64,000 nucleotides of DNA from Hyphomicrobiales bacterium (GCA_021730985.1 JAKFYI010000025.1:1-64000), one strand, 5' to 3'; numbered from the stretch's first letter, positions 17,948 to 28,005 are shown. Made by a program: numbers and translations. Notes: generated by a model from the letters alone, not told the origin.

Positions 17948-18630
17948 TGCTGGTAAATCCGTTCGTACAGGTTGCGCAGAATACCCGCGGTGATGCCCCA
18001 GATGTAGCGCTCGCCGAACGGCATGGCGTAATAGTGCCGCTCGATGCCTTCTTTCCAGACCCGGCTGTGGCGCTTGTGGTTGTCCGGCTGCATCAGGAAT
18101 TCCATCGGAACCTCGAATGCCTCCACCACTTCGGCCGGATTGATGGTCAGCCGATAGTCGGGAGCGACGCGGGCCACCACCGGCAGAATGCGAAAACCGG
18201 AAAATGTCAGATAGAGATCGAGGTAACCGATCGGATCGACCAGGGCGCGAGCGAGCCCGATCTCCTCCTCGGCCTCGCGCAGCGCGGCGTCGAGCGGGCT
18301 GGCGTCGTCCGGGTCGATCTTGCCGCCGGGAAACGCGATCTGTCCGGAATGGCTCTTCAGATCGGGCGTGCGCAACGTCAGCAGCGCGGTCGGCTCGGCC
18401 CGCTCCACCACACCGATCAGCACCGCGGCAGGCTTGGTCGCCTGAACGCCGGCTTTTTTCCACAGTTCGTCGTCGAGATCGAGATCGCCGCGCACCGCGG
18501 TCGCGGTGTGATCGTCGAGTGCCGCCGGCACATCGAGATTGAGCCGCGCCCGCGCGCGCGACATGAACTCACGTCCGGTGAAATGCGGCGCCGCGCTTGC
18601 GGCCGCGTCGGCCGGAACGCCGGTGGCCAT
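17944..18630 (-). CDS. NUDIX hydrolase, coenzyme A pyrophosphatase-like
   Basis: The 228-residue protein has the NudL/UPF0035 pattern: LLTLRTPDLKSHSGQIAFPG (about 82-101) runs into the NUDIX box GGKIDPDDASPLDAALREAE, continuing EEIGL. This subgroup hydrolyses coenzyme A or its derivatives to phosphopantetheine and 3',5'-ADP. The ATG overlaps the upstream DUF1285 stop (TGATG), so the operon is tightly coupled. Confidence 0.88.
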   Translation of the reverse strand: MATGVPADAAASAAPHFTGREFMSRARARLNLDVPAALDDHTATAVRGDLDLDDELWKKAGVQATKPAAVLIGVVERAEPTALLTLRTPDLKSHSGQIAFPGGKIDPDDASPLDAALREAEEEIGLARALVDPIGYLDLYLTFSGFRILPVVARVAPDYRLTINPAEVVEAFEVPMEFLMQPDNHKRHSRVWKEGIERHYYAMPFGERYIWGITAGILRNLYERIYQQ

Positions 18631-19223
18631 CAGGCGAATTCCTTCAGCGTGTCGGCTGCGGCCATGACGAAGAATTCTCCCCCCGAAGTCACGCCGAACA
18701 TGCGCTCGCCATCAACGTCGCGCTCCTCGCCGAGCTCGACCAGATCATAGAACAGCGGCCGCGACACCTTTGCCCACAGATCCCGGCGTACATGCAGATA
18801 GGGCTTGAGTCCGCCGGTGCCGGCTTCCGGCTCAAAGCGTAGCGCATGACCCGGGCCGCAGGCGACCCAATCGTCGACGTTGGTGCGGAAGTGGAGAACG
18901 CGGCCCTCGGCGCCGGGCTCGATCTTCATCTCGACCGCGAGGAACGGCGCATCGTCCACCGTGATGCCGACCTTTTCGACCGGCGTGACGAGGAAGTAGC
19001 CGTCGTCCTCCCGTTTGAGCACCGAGGCAAACAGCTTGACCAGGGCATGCCGGCCGATCGGCGTCTTCAGGTAGTACCAGGTTCCGTCGGTGGCGATCCG
19101 CATATCCAGATGGCCGCAGAACGGCGGGTTCCAAAGATGCACCGGTGGCGGCGCCTTGCCGCCTTCGCGCCGCGCGGCCTGCGCGATGCCATCCAGTCCA
19201 CTGGGTTGCCTTTCGTTCGCCAT
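18630..19223 (-). CDS. DUF1285 domain protein
   Basis: The 197-residue soluble protein belongs to the DUF1285 family: PPPVHLWNPPFCGHLDMRI (about 24-42), WYYLKTPIGRHALVKLFASV and a C-terminal beta-rich half. Its function is not established. The ATG at 19223 is the first codon after a break in family similarity; the frame runs on upstream into non-coding sequence. It heads the operon with nudL, DUF6111 and cca, and is divergent from the MoxR operon, an arrangement seen widely in this order. Confidence 0.85.
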   Translation of the reverse strand: MANERQPSGLDGIAQAARREGGKAPPPVHLWNPPFCGHLDMRIATDGTWYYLKTPIGRHALVKLFASVLKREDDGYFLVTPVEKVGITVDDAPFLAVEMKIEPGAEGRVLHFRTNVDDWVACGPGHALRFEPEAGTGGLKPYLHVRRDLWAKVSRPLFYDLVELGEERDVDGERMFGVTSGGEFFVMAAADTLKEFA

Positions 19224-19457
19224 GGTTGACCCTGTGTATAGACCTTCGCGCCGAACCCGGCTCGCGCGAACGTGTATGCGCGAATCTGCACCCCTCCTAT
19301 TCCTCAGAAATAACGGGGGTTTCAGGCGAAAAGTGAGATACCGGCTCCGGAAATCGGGGATAATGACACTGGCACGGAAATTGTCTCGCTGGGTCCATAG
19401 GATCGCCTTCAGACGGGCGGATAAGCTGCAGCAATTCAGACGCAACAGGAGTGCATG

Positions 19458-20468
19458 ATGGCGGTGGCGGGCGGAGACGGCGTAGAGAAACTCGAAGACA
19501 TGATCGTGCGCGCCGCGGAATCCACGGCAGCCCACATCGCCGCCGCCAAGTCTGCGATCGGCGCGGTCATCTTCGGCCAGGAGCAGGTGGTCGAGCAGGT
19601 GCTCATCACGGTGCTGTCCGGCGGCCACGGCATGCTGGTCGGCGTCCCCGGCCTTGCCAAGACCAAGCTGGTCGAGGCGCTAGGCACCGTGCTCGGCATG
19701 GAGATGCGCCGTATCCAGTTCACGCCGGACCTGATGCCCTCCGACATTCTCGGCAGCGAAGTGCTGGAGGAAGGCGCCGGCGGCAAGCGGAGCTTCCGGT
19801 TCATCGCCGGGCCGATCTTCGGCCAGTTGCTGATGGCGGACGAAATCAACCGCGCCAGCCCGCGCACCCAGTCGGCACTGCTGCAGGCGATGCAGGAGCA
19901 GCACGTCACCGTGGCCGGCACGCGCCATGACCTGCCGAAGCCCTTTCATGTGCTCGCGACGCAGAACCCGATCGAGCAAGAAGGCACCTACCCGCTTCCG
20001 GAGGCGCAACTCGACCGCTTCCTGATGCAGATCGACGTCGATTACCCCGACGCTGCCGCCGAGCGCCGCATCGTGTTCGAAACCACCGGCGTCGATGAAG
20101 CCAAGCCCAAGGCCGCGATGACCTCCGACGACCTGATCGCGGCGCAGCGCCTGGTGCGCCGCCTGCCGGTCGGCGAGTCGGTGGTCGATGCGATCCTCAA
20201 GCTGGTGCGCTCGGCGCGCCCCGGCCCGGAAACCGGCGAACTCGGCAAGCTGATCTCCTGGGGACCGAGCCCGCGCGCCTCGCAGGCGCTGATGCTTGTG
20301 GCGCGCGCACGCGCGCTGCTGGACGGCCGGCTCGCGCCGTCGATCGACGACGTGATCGCGCTCGCAGAACCTGTTCTCAAGCACCGCATGGCGCTCACCT
20401 TTGCCGCCCGCGCCGACGGCGAAACCATTAGCGGCGTGATCGGCAAACTTGCCGCGCGCATCGCCTGA
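19458..20468 (+). CDS. MoxR family AAA+ ATPase
   Basis: The 336-residue ATPase has Walker A GVPGLAKTKLVEALG (about 58-72), Walker B LLMADEINRASPRTQSALLQ (about 116-135) and ATQNPIEQEGTYPLPEAQLD, all MoxR-type. MoxR proteins act as chaperone-like ATPases that activate vWA-domain partners. CAGGAG six bases upstream favours the second of two adjacent ATG codons. It is first in an operon with DUF58, DUF4159 and a vWA membrane protein, the usual partners. Confidence 0.93.
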   Translation: MAVAGGDGVEKLEDMIVRAAESTAAHIAAAKSAIGAVIFGQEQVVEQVLITVLSGGHGMLVGVPGLAKTKLVEALGTVLGMEMRRIQFTPDLMPSDILGSEVLEEGAGGKRSFRFIAGPIFGQLLMADEINRASPRTQSALLQAMQEQHVTVAGTRHDLPKPFHVLATQNPIEQEGTYPLPEAQLDRFLMQIDVDYPDAAAERRIVFETTGVDEAKPKAAMTSDDLIAAQRLVRRLPVGESVVDAILKLVRSARPGPETGELGKLISWGPSPRASQALMLVARARALLDGRLAPSIDDVIALAEPVLKHRMALTFAARADGETISGVIGKLAARIA

Positions 20469-20475
20469 GACCCGA

Positions 20476-21429
20476 ATGGCGGTTGACGGACCAGGCGGCC
20501 GCAACGAACTTCGGGCCACGCGACGCGCGACCGAAGGCGCGCGCGCGCTTGCGGCGGTGATGCCGCGGCTGGTGCTCGAATCGCGCCGGATCGCCGCCAC
20601 CGTGATCCACGGCCTGCACGGACGAAAGCGCGCAGGCTCCGGCGAGAACTTCTGGCAATTCCGCCGCTACGTGTCGGGAGAGGAAGCCCGCCGCGTCGAT
20701 TGGCGCCGTTCGGCACGCGGCGATGAACTTTACGTGCGCGAGCAGGAATGGGAGGCCGCGCACACGGTCTGGATCTGGCCGGATCGTTCGCCGTCGATGG
20801 ATTTTTCCTCGCGCACGGCGCAGCAGACCAAGCTGGAGCGCACGCTGGTGGTGGGCCTCGCGCTTGCCGAGGTGCTGGTCGATGCCGGCGAACGGGTCGG
20901 CGTGCCGGGCCTGATGCGCCCGACCGGCAGCCGCGCGGTGATCGACCGCATGGCCGACGCGATCATGCATGACCCGAACGACCGGGCCAGCCTGCCGCAT
21001 GGATTTGCTCCGGCCTCGCTCGCCGAGATCGTGGTGATCTCCGACCTGTGGAGCCCGATCGAGGAAATCCGCTCGACCATCTCGCAACTCTCCACCACCG
21101 GCGCCCACGGCCATTTGGTGCAGGTCGTCGATCCGGCGGAGGAGACGTTCCCCTATTCCGGCCGCATCGAATTCATCGATCCTGAGGGCGGCGGCGAAGT
21201 CACCGCGGGCCGGGCCGAGAACTGGCGCGGCGACTACGAGGAGCGGCTGAAGCGCCACCGCGCTGAAATTCGCGCCGCGGCCGACAAGCTCGGCTGGAGC
21301 TTCATCACCCACCGCACCGACCGCCCCGCCAACGAACTGCTGCTCGCGCTGCATGTGCGCATCGGCGAGGGCAACGCCGCGGTGGCGATGTCGCGCGGCA
21401 CCGGCGCACGCCCGAGGAGGTCCGCATGA
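20476..21429 (+). CDS. DUF58 (vWA-like) domain protein
   Basis: The 317-residue protein carries the DUF58 core FRRYVSGEEARRVDWRRSAR (about 59-78), followed by WIWPDRSPSMDFSS, in which DRSPS is a MIDAS-type metal motif. DUF58 proteins pair with MoxR ATPases in envelope or enzyme-maturation systems. It starts seven bases after the MoxR stop and overlaps the next gene by ATGA. Confidence 0.9.
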   Translation: MAVDGPGGRNELRATRRATEGARALAAVMPRLVLESRRIAATVIHGLHGRKRAGSGENFWQFRRYVSGEEARRVDWRRSARGDELYVREQEWEAAHTVWIWPDRSPSMDFSSRTAQQTKLERTLVVGLALAEVLVDAGERVGVPGLMRPTGSRAVIDRMADAIMHDPNDRASLPHGFAPASLAEIVVISDLWSPIEEIRSTISQLSTTGAHGHLVQVVDPAEETFPYSGRIEFIDPEGGGEVTAGRAENWRGDYEERLKRHRAEIRAAADKLGWSFITHRTDRPANELLLALHVRIGEGNAAVAMSRGTGARPRRSA

Positions 21430-24347
21430 TGGGCCTGCCGCTCGGCTTTGCGAGCCCGCTGATCCTGATGGGCCTGCTCTCCTTGCCCGCGCTGTGGTGG
21501 CTGCTGCGGCTCATCCCGCCGCGCCCGCAGCGCGTCCAATTCCCGCCCACCCGGCTGCTGTTCGACATCAAGCCGAAGGAAGACACGCCGTCGCGCACGC
21601 CGTGGTGGCTGACGCTGCTGCGCCTAACATTGGCCGCGCTGGTGATCCTGGCCGCCGCCGGGCCTTTGTGGAATCCACCGACCGCCTCGACCACCGGCGC
21701 ACGGCCGATCGCGCTGCTGATCGATGACGGTATCGCCGCCGCTGCAAGCTGGGACGCCCGCGTCCGCACCGCCGAGGACATCATCTCGCGCGCCGAAAGC
21801 GACAACCGCGGCATCGCGTTGGCGCCGCTTGGCGAAGCCAGCCGCGACTTCTCGCTGCAGACGCCGGCCGCGGCGCGGGTCCGGCTCAACCAGATCAAGC
21901 CCAAGCCCTACGCCATCGAGCGCAGCGATGCACTGCCGGCCATCACGCGGCTGCTGGCGGCGACGCCGAACATGGAAGTGCTCTGGCTGTCCGACGGTGT
22001 AGACTTCGGCCGCAGTTCCGAATTCGTCGAAGCGCTGGGCCGCGCGGCGGACGGCCGCCCGGTCGGCGTGGTGACCGGCGGACTGCCCACCGCGCATGCG
22101 CTGGCCGCCGCCGACAACGCGGCCGGTGCGCTCACGGTGAAGGTGCTGCGCGCCACCACCGCCGGCACCGAAAGCGGCTTGGTGCGCGCGCTCGATCTCA
22201 AGGGCCTGCCGCTCGGCGAAGGCCGCTTCGCCTTCAAGGAGGGCGAGCGAGAGGCTGAAGCCGAATTCAATTTGCCGGTCGAGATCCGCAACGACATCGC
22301 CCGTGTCGAAATTCCCGGCGAGAAGTCCGCAGGCGCAGTGCAACTGCTCGACAAACGCTGGCGCCGCCGCACCGTGGGCGTCGTGACCGGCGCCAGTGCC
22401 GACACCGCGCAGCCTCTGCTCGCCTCCACATTCTACTTGGCGCGCGCCCTCAATCCGTTCGCCGACGTGCGGCTCGCCGATGCCGCGGCCCCCACCGAGG
22501 CGGTGCGCCGCTTCATCGAGCAGGGCGTACCGATGATCGTTCTCGCCGACGTCGGCAATGTCGCCGGCGAATCGCGCGACCGGTTGTCCGCCTGGGTCGA
22601 TGACGGCGGAATGCTGGTGCGCTTCGCCGGCCCCCGCCTCGCCGGCTCCGACGACGATCTGGTGCCGGTGAAGCTGCGCCGCGGCGGCCGCATTCTGGGC
22701 GGCAGCCTGAGTTGGGAGCAGCCGCAGCAACTCACAGGCTTCTCGAAGGACGGTCCGTTCGGCAACCTCGCCGTTCCCAAGGATGTCACGGTGACGCGGC
22801 AGGTGCTGGCGGAGCCCGAGGCAGGCCTGATCGACCGCACCTGGGCAACGCTCGCCGACGGCACGCCGCTGGTCACGGCGGTTAGGCGCGGCAAAGGAAT
22901 GATCGTGCTGTTCCACGTAACCGCGGACACCCGCTGGTCCGATCTGCCGCTGTCCGGCAGCTTCGTCGAAATGCTCCGCCGTATCGTCGCGCTGGCCGGC
23001 TCCAGCGTGGTGGCGCAATCCGCAAGCGACAGCCAGACGGTGCGCGAAATGGTTCCGCCGACCCGCGTGCTCGACGGCTTCGGCGCGTTCGGCCCGCCGC
23101 CGCCAACCGCACGTCCGGTGCCCGCAGGCTATTCCGGGCGTGCCACCGCCGATCATCCGCCCGGCTTCTACGGCCCACCGGATGGGCTGCTCGCGGTCAA
23201 CGCGCTGACGCCCGCCGATCGCCTCGCGGTGCTCGACTACGCGCCGCTCAACGCTCGGCTTGAAGCGTATCAGGTCGGCGAGCCGCACGACCTGCGCGGC
23301 CCGGTGCTGCTGACTGCGCTGGCGCTGCTCGCCCTCGACGCCATCGTGGTGTTCTTCCTGGCCGGCGGACTGGCGCAACTGTTCCGCAGCCGTCCGCGCC
23401 GCGCCGCCGCGGCGCTGTTGGCGGGCGTGCTGTTCGGAGCACTCGGCATGCCGGGACAGAGCCTGGCGCAACAGCAGCCGGCACCCGGATCGCGCGGTCC
23501 AGTCCGGATGCTGATCGAGCAGCGGCCGCTCGTTCAACAGGTCCAGCAACGGACACAGACACAGTCTCAGAACGACCCGGTGCTGGATTTCGCGCTGCGC
23601 GCCACCACCGAGACCAGGCTCGCCTATGTCGTGACAGGCGACGCCGAGGTCGATGCGATCAGCCGCGCGGGCCTGCAAAGCCTGACCGTTTTCCTGGCGC
23701 AGCGCACCGCGCTCGAAGCCGGCGAACCGGTGGCGCTCGACATCGGGCGCGATGAGCTGGCGTTCTTCCCGCTGATCTATTGGCCGGTGGTGCCAGGCAC
23801 GGCCAAGCCCACACCCACCGCGCTCGCCCGCATCGACGCCTACATGAAGCAGGGCGGCACCGTGCTGTTCGACACCCGCGACGCCATTATGGCGGCGCCG
23901 GGACCGGGCGGCGAAGCGCGCGCCCCCGGAATGGTGGCGCTGCGCGGCATTCTCTCATCGCTCGATATTCCCGAGCTGGAGCCCTTGCCGCGCGACCATG
24001 TGCTGACCAAGACATTCTTCCTGCTGAAGGACTTCCCCGGCCGCTTCAACTCCGGCCAGCTTTGGGTCGAGGCCACGCAGACCGGCGAAGACCCCGAAGG
24101 CGAGGACAAGCGCCCGGCGCGTGCCGGCGACGGGGTGTCCTCGATCATCATCACGTCGAACGATCTGGCCGGCGCATGGGCGACCCGCCCCGATGGGCAG
24201 GCGATGCTGCCGATGGTGCCGGGCGAACCCCGCCAGCGCGAGTTCGCCTTCCGCTCCGGCGTCAACATCGTGATGTACACGCTCACCGGCAACTACAAGG
24301 CCGACCAGGTGCATGTGCCGGCGCTGCTCGAACGGCTGGGCCAGTAG
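21426..24347 (+). CDS. DUF4159 domain membrane protein with BatA-type N-terminus
   Basis: The 973-residue protein starts with a BatA-type N-terminal region (about 1-75) containing two membrane helices around the PTRLLFDIKPKEDTPSRTPW loop. A long vWA/amidotransferase-like extracytoplasmic region follows, then a further membrane helix near 625-650, and a C-terminal DUF4159 domain (about 715-960) including RDELAFFPLIYWPVV and GGTVLFDTRD. AGGAGG precedes the ATG by five bases and the start overlaps the DUF58 stop. It is probably the membrane scaffold of the MoxR system. Function is unknown. Confidence 0.88.
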   Translation: MMGLPLGFASPLILMGLLSLPALWWLLRLIPPRPQRVQFPPTRLLFDIKPKEDTPSRTPWWLTLLRLTLAALVILAAAGPLWNPPTASTTGARPIALLIDDGIAAAASWDARVRTAEDIISRAESDNRGIALAPLGEASRDFSLQTPAAARVRLNQIKPKPYAIERSDALPAITRLLAATPNMEVLWLSDGVDFGRSSEFVEALGRAADGRPVGVVTGGLPTAHALAAADNAAGALTVKVLRATTAGTESGLVRALDLKGLPLGEGRFAFKEGEREAEAEFNLPVEIRNDIARVEIPGEKSAGAVQLLDKRWRRRTVGVVTGASADTAQPLLASTFYLARALNPFADVRLADAAAPTEAVRRFIEQGVPMIVLADVGNVAGESRDRLSAWVDDGGMLVRFAGPRLAGSDDDLVPVKLRRGGRILGGSLSWEQPQQLTGFSKDGPFGNLAVPKDVTVTRQVLAEPEAGLIDRTWATLADGTPLVTAVRRGKGMIVLFHVTADTRWSDLPLSGSFVEMLRRIVALAGSSVVAQSASDSQTVREMVPPTRVLDGFGAFGPPPPTARPVPAGYSGRATADHPPGFYGPPDGLLAVNALTPADRLAVLDYAPLNARLEAYQVGEPHDLRGPVLLTALALLALDAIVVFFLAGGLAQLFRSRPRRAAAALLAGVLFGALGMPGQSLAQQQPAPGSRGPVRMLIEQRPLVQQVQQRTQTQSQNDPVLDFALRATTETRLAYVVTGDAEVDAISRAGLQSLTVFLAQRTALEAGEPVALDIGRDELAFFPLIYWPVVPGTAKPTPTALARIDAYMKQGGTVLFDTRDAIMAAPGPGGEARAPGMVALRGILSSLDIPELEPLPRDHVLTKTFFLLKDFPGRFNSGQLWVEATQTGEDPEGEDKRPARAGDGVSSIIITSNDLAGAWATRPDGQAMLPMVPGEPRQREFAFRSGVNIVMYTLTGNYKADQVHVPALLERLGQ

Positions 24348-24353
24348 GAGCGG

Positions 24354-26423
24354 ATGGTGGGTTTCGGCGTCACATTCAGTCCCCTCGTCCCCGGCTATGT
24401 GCTGTGGGCGGCGTGCGGCGTGGCGCTGCTGCTCGCGATCATGCTGTTCGTGGTGCGAAGCCGCGGCGCCGGCGTCCGCGCTGTTGCGCTTGCGCTGATG
24501 GTGCTGGCACTCGCCAATCCTTCGCTGACCCGCGAGGACCGCGAGCCGCTGACATCGGTCGCGGTCGTGGTGGTGGACAAGAGCCCGAGCCAGAACTTCG
24601 CAGGCCGCACCGAGCAGACCGAGGCCGCGCGCGCCGCGCTGGCCGAACGGCTCGGCCGGATTCCCAATCTCGATGTGCGCTTCGTCGAAGCCGGCGAAGC
24701 CGACGGTGAAACCGACGGCACGCGGTTGTTCGCGGCGCTGGGGGCCGCGCTCGCCGACGTCCCGCCGGATCGCGTCGCCGGCGCGATCATGCTGACCGAC
24801 GGCCGCGTCCACGACATCCCGGACGATGCTGCAGCCCTCGGCTTCTCGGCGCCGGTGCATGGGCTGATCACCGGTACAGCGAACGAGCGCGACCGCCGCG
24901 TGGTGCTGGTGACGACGCCTCGGTTCGGCATCGTCGGGCAGGTGCAGACCGTCGTCTATCGCATCGAGGACCAGGGCGTTCGCGGCACGCCAGCCCAGGT
25001 CACGGTGCGCCGCGACGGCGAACTGGTCGATCGCCGCACCGTGATGCCCGGCAACACCGTCAACGCACAAATCCAGATTCCGCACGCCGGTCCCAACATC
25101 GTCGAGATCGAGGCGGCCCCGCTCGAAGGCGAACTGACCACGGTGAACAACCGCGCCGTGGTATCGATCGACGGCGTGCGCGACAAGCTGCGCGTGCTGC
25201 TGGTGTCCGGCGAGCCGCACGCCGGCGAGCGCTCCTGGCGCAACCTGCTCAAGGCCGACGCCAGCGTCGATCTCGTTCACTTCACCATTCTGCGTCCGCC
25301 GGAGAAGCAGGACGGCACGCCGATCAACGAGCTGTCGCTGATCGCGTTTCCGACTCGTGAGCTGTTCCAGCAGAAGATCAACGAGTTCCACCTCATCATC
25401 TTCGACCGCTACGCCCGCCAGGGCGTGCTGCCGATCATCTACTTCGACAACATCGCCCGCTACGTGCGCGAGGGCGGCGCGGTGCTGGTGGCTGCAGGCC
25501 CCGATTACGCAAGCCCGACCAGCCTGTGGCGCACCCCCCTCGACCAGATCCTGCCGGCCGAGCCGAGCGGCCTGACGACCGAGACCGCCTATCGCGCGGC
25601 GCTGACCGATCCCGGCAAGCGGCATCCGGTGACGCGTGGGCTCGAAGGCGCCGACAGTTCTCCGCCCAAATGGAGCCGCTGGTTCCGCCTGGTCGATACC
25701 AAGGCCTCGACCGGAACGAGTGTGATGGAAGGGCCGGACAACAAGCCGGTGCTGGTGCTGTCACGGGAAGGCGAAGGCCGCGTCGGCCTGTTGCTCTCCG
25801 ATCACATCTGGCTGTGGGCGCGCGGCTTCGAGGGCGGCGGCCCGCATCTCGACCTGATGCGCCGGCTGTCGCACTGGCTGATGAAACAACCCGATCTCGA
25901 AGAAGAGGCGTTGCGTCTGGTGGTGCGCGGCCGCGTTCTGCTGGTCGAACGCCAGACCATGGCGGACAGCGTCAACGAGGTGACCCTCACCCTGCCCTCC
26001 GGCGCGCGGCAGAACATCACCCTCTCCGCCGGCGAGCCCGGCCTGTGGCGCGGCACGGTGAAGGCCACCGAGCTCGGCCTGTGGCGCGCCACCGACGGCA
26101 AGCTCAACGCGCTGATCAACGTGGGGCCCGCCAACCCGCGCGAGTTCGCCGAGGTGACATCGACCACCGAAGCGTTACGGCCGCTCGCCGCGGCAACCGG
26201 CGGCGACGTGCGCCGCCTGACCGAGACGACCGGGCTGAACCTGCCGCGGATCGTCGCCATGCGCTCCTCCGATACGTTCCGCGGCGACGACTGGATCGGC
26301 CTGAAGATGCGAGACGCCAGCGTGGTGCGCGGCATCGGCGTGCTTCCGGTGTTCGCGGGCCTGCTCGGGTTGCTGCTGCTGGTCGGCGCGCTCGCCGCAA
26401 CGTGGGCGCGCGAGGGCCGCTGA
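24354..26423 (+). CDS. vWA/amidotransferase-like membrane protein of the MoxR operon
   Basis: The 689-residue protein has two N-terminal membrane helices (about 12-30 and 36-52), a vWA-like domain with MIDAS motif VVVDKSPSQNF (about 72-82) and IMLTDGRVHD, a glutamine-amidotransferase-like domain (roughly 280-530, without a recognisable catalytic cysteine) and a C-terminal helix ending ATWAREGR. Most of the protein should face the periplasm. It starts six bases after the DUF4159 stop, with GGAG overlapping that stop. It is the last member of the four-gene operon. Confidence 0.82.
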   Translation: MVGFGVTFSPLVPGYVLWAACGVALLLAIMLFVVRSRGAGVRAVALALMVLALANPSLTREDREPLTSVAVVVVDKSPSQNFAGRTEQTEAARAALAERLGRIPNLDVRFVEAGEADGETDGTRLFAALGAALADVPPDRVAGAIMLTDGRVHDIPDDAAALGFSAPVHGLITGTANERDRRVVLVTTPRFGIVGQVQTVVYRIEDQGVRGTPAQVTVRRDGELVDRRTVMPGNTVNAQIQIPHAGPNIVEIEAAPLEGELTTVNNRAVVSIDGVRDKLRVLLVSGEPHAGERSWRNLLKADASVDLVHFTILRPPEKQDGTPINELSLIAFPTRELFQQKINEFHLIIFDRYARQGVLPIIYFDNIARYVREGGAVLVAAGPDYASPTSLWRTPLDQILPAEPSGLTTETAYRAALTDPGKRHPVTRGLEGADSSPPKWSRWFRLVDTKASTGTSVMEGPDNKPVLVLSREGEGRVGLLLSDHIWLWARGFEGGGPHLDLMRRLSHWLMKQPDLEEEALRLVVRGRVLLVERQTMADSVNEVTLTLPSGARQNITLSAGEPGLWRGTVKATELGLWRATDGKLNALINVGPANPREFAEVTSTTEALRPLAAATGGDVRRLTETTGLNLPRIVAMRSSDTFRGDDWIGLKMRDASVVRGIGVLPVFAGLLGLLLLVGALAATWAREGR

Positions 26424-26425
26424 AC

Positions 26426-26932
26426 TCAGGACCTGAGCGGCCTGATCCTGCCGCCGACGCCGTCGAACGCGTCGGCGACCAGTTCCGCGACCAGCAGGCG
26501 GTCCGGATCGACCGGACCCGGCATCGTGGCAACACCCTTGGGAATGCGCTTGAAACCGGCGCGGGCGTAGTAAGGCTCGTCGCCCACCAGCACCACCAGC
26601 CGGTGCCCCTGCTGCTTCGCCTCCCGGAGCGCACGATCCATGAGCGCCTTGCCGATGCCGCGCTCGCGGAACGGCGGCTCCACGGTGAGCGGACCCAGCA
26701 GCAGCGCGGGTGCGTCGCCAATCGTGACCGGCGAAAGCCGGATCGAGCCGACCATCAGCGTGCCGATCCGCGCGATGAACGAGAGATCCAGACGATGCGG
26801 GACATCCTCACGGATGCGGTAGGCGGTGCGCGCGTAGCGCCCCGGGCCGAACGTGCGCTCGTGCAGACGGTCGATCGCTTCCGCGTCATCGGCGGTTTCG
26901 GACGTGATGCTTGGAGAAAGATCGGTCATCAA
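26426..26932 (-). CDS. GNAT family N-acetyltransferase
   Basis: The 168-residue protein has the acetyl-CoA loop RERGIGKALMDRAL (about 89-102) and the C-terminal GDEPYYARAGFKRIPKG motif of a YhbS/YpeA-like subgroup. The substrate is unknown. Its 3' end is only two bases from the stop of the MoxR operon on the other strand, so the two units converge with no room for a terminator between them. Confidence 0.88.
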   Translation of the reverse strand: MMTDLSPSITSETADDAEAIDRLHERTFGPGRYARTAYRIREDVPHRLDLSFIARIGTLMVGSIRLSPVTIGDAPALLLGPLTVEPPFRERGIGKALMDRALREAKQQGHRLVVLVGDEPYYARAGFKRIPKGVATMPGPVDPDRLLVAELVADAFDGVGGRIRPLRS

Positions 26933-27060
26933 CCTGCCTGCGCGCCTCAGATCGCGGACGCGCCCATGGATGCGCCCCGTGGCCGATTACCACGCGAGGT
27001 CACGCAACGTCCATCATCGGCCGAAACCACATAGGCCGATAAACCCGAGGACATGCGGAA

Positions 27061-28005
27061 TTATTCCGCGGTGATGCCGAGCTTCTTGATCTGCGGGCCC
27101 CAGAACGCCACTTCGCTTGCCAGCTTCTGCCCAAAGCCTTTGGCATCGAGCGCGCCGCGCACCCCTCCGGCCGCAAGACGGGCGGAAACCGCGGGGCTCT
27201 GCATCGCCTCCATCATGGCCTTCTCTAGCGTGCCCAGCGCGTCGGCAGACAGGCCGGCCGGCGCCAGCATGGCGTACCAGTTGTTCATCAGCATGCCCGG
27301 ATAGCCGAGCTCCGCCGCGGTCGGCACGTCCGGCAGCAGCGGCGACCGCTCGGTCGCAAACAACGCCAGCGCGCGCACCTTGCCGCTCTTCACCAGCGGC
27401 TCCAGCACCGGCAGATCGGCGCTCAGCAACTGAATGTGTCCGCCGATCAGGTCGGTCAGCGCGGGTGCGACGCCCTTGTAGGGAACGTGGACGGTCTTGA
27501 TGCCGGCCTCCGTGTTAATCACCTCGCCGATGATATGCATGGTCGAACCGGCACCCGCCGAGGCGTAGCTCAGCTTGTCGGTCTTGGCCTTGGCGATCAG
27601 TTCGGCCAGAGTCTTGGCCGGATAGTCCGGGCTCACGATCACCAGCATCGGCACGGCGCCTGCAAACCCAATCGGCGTGAACGACTTCACCGGGTCGTAG
27701 TTGAGCTGACCGCTGCGAAGTGCCGCACTGATAACATGCGAGCCGGAGCTCGCGAACAGCAGCGTCTTGCCGTCAGGAGCCGCGCGCGCCACCTGCTCGG
27801 TGGCCAGCACGCCGCCCGCGCCGCCGCGGTTCTCAATCACGATATCGGTCTTCAGGCGCGTCGCCATGTCGGCCGTGATGAGCCGCGCCAGCGTATCGAC
27901 CGGCCCGCCGGCCGCGAATGGCACCACGACCTTGATGGTCTGGGCCTGGGCGGACGCCGAGAACGAAAGTGTCAGCGCCGCAAGCGCCGCCAGGAGCCTC
28001 GTCAT
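27061..28005 (-). CDS. TctC (Bug) family periplasmic binding protein
   Basis: The 314-residue precursor has a cleavable signal (LLAALAALTLSFSASAQA, about 3-20), then IKVVVPFAAGGPVDTLAR and the family motifs VENRGGAGG-like (IENRGGAGGVLA), LSYASAGAGSTMH and HVPYKGVAPALTDLIGG. These bind carboxylates such as citrate, other organic acids or amides for tripartite tricarboxylate transporters. No tctA or tctB lies nearby, which is typical of the many orphan Bug receptors in this group. The start at 28005 removes 14 non-signal residues. Confidence 0.9.
   Translation of the reverse strand: MTRLLAALAALTLSFSASAQAQTIKVVVPFAAGGPVDTLARLITADMATRLKTDIVIENRGGAGGVLATEQVARAAPDGKTLLFASSGSHVISAALRSGQLNYDPVKSFTPIGFAGAVPMLVIVSPDYPAKTLAELIAKAKTDKLSYASAGAGSTMHIIGEVINTEAGIKTVHVPYKGVAPALTDLIGGHIQLLSADLPVLEPLVKSGKVRALALFATERSPLLPDVPTAAELGYPGMLMNNWYAMLAPAGLSADALGTLEKAMMEAMQSPAVSARLAAGGVRGALDAKGFGQKLASEVAFWGPQIKKLGITAE

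Noticed and set aside
17948-18463. Extended version of the DUF6111 gene
   Set aside because: The added part is the NUDIX gene read in another frame.
21624-23678. A 684-codon minus-strand frame within the DUF4159 gene
   Set aside because: Same artefact of high GC at third positions; no recognisable domain or start signal.
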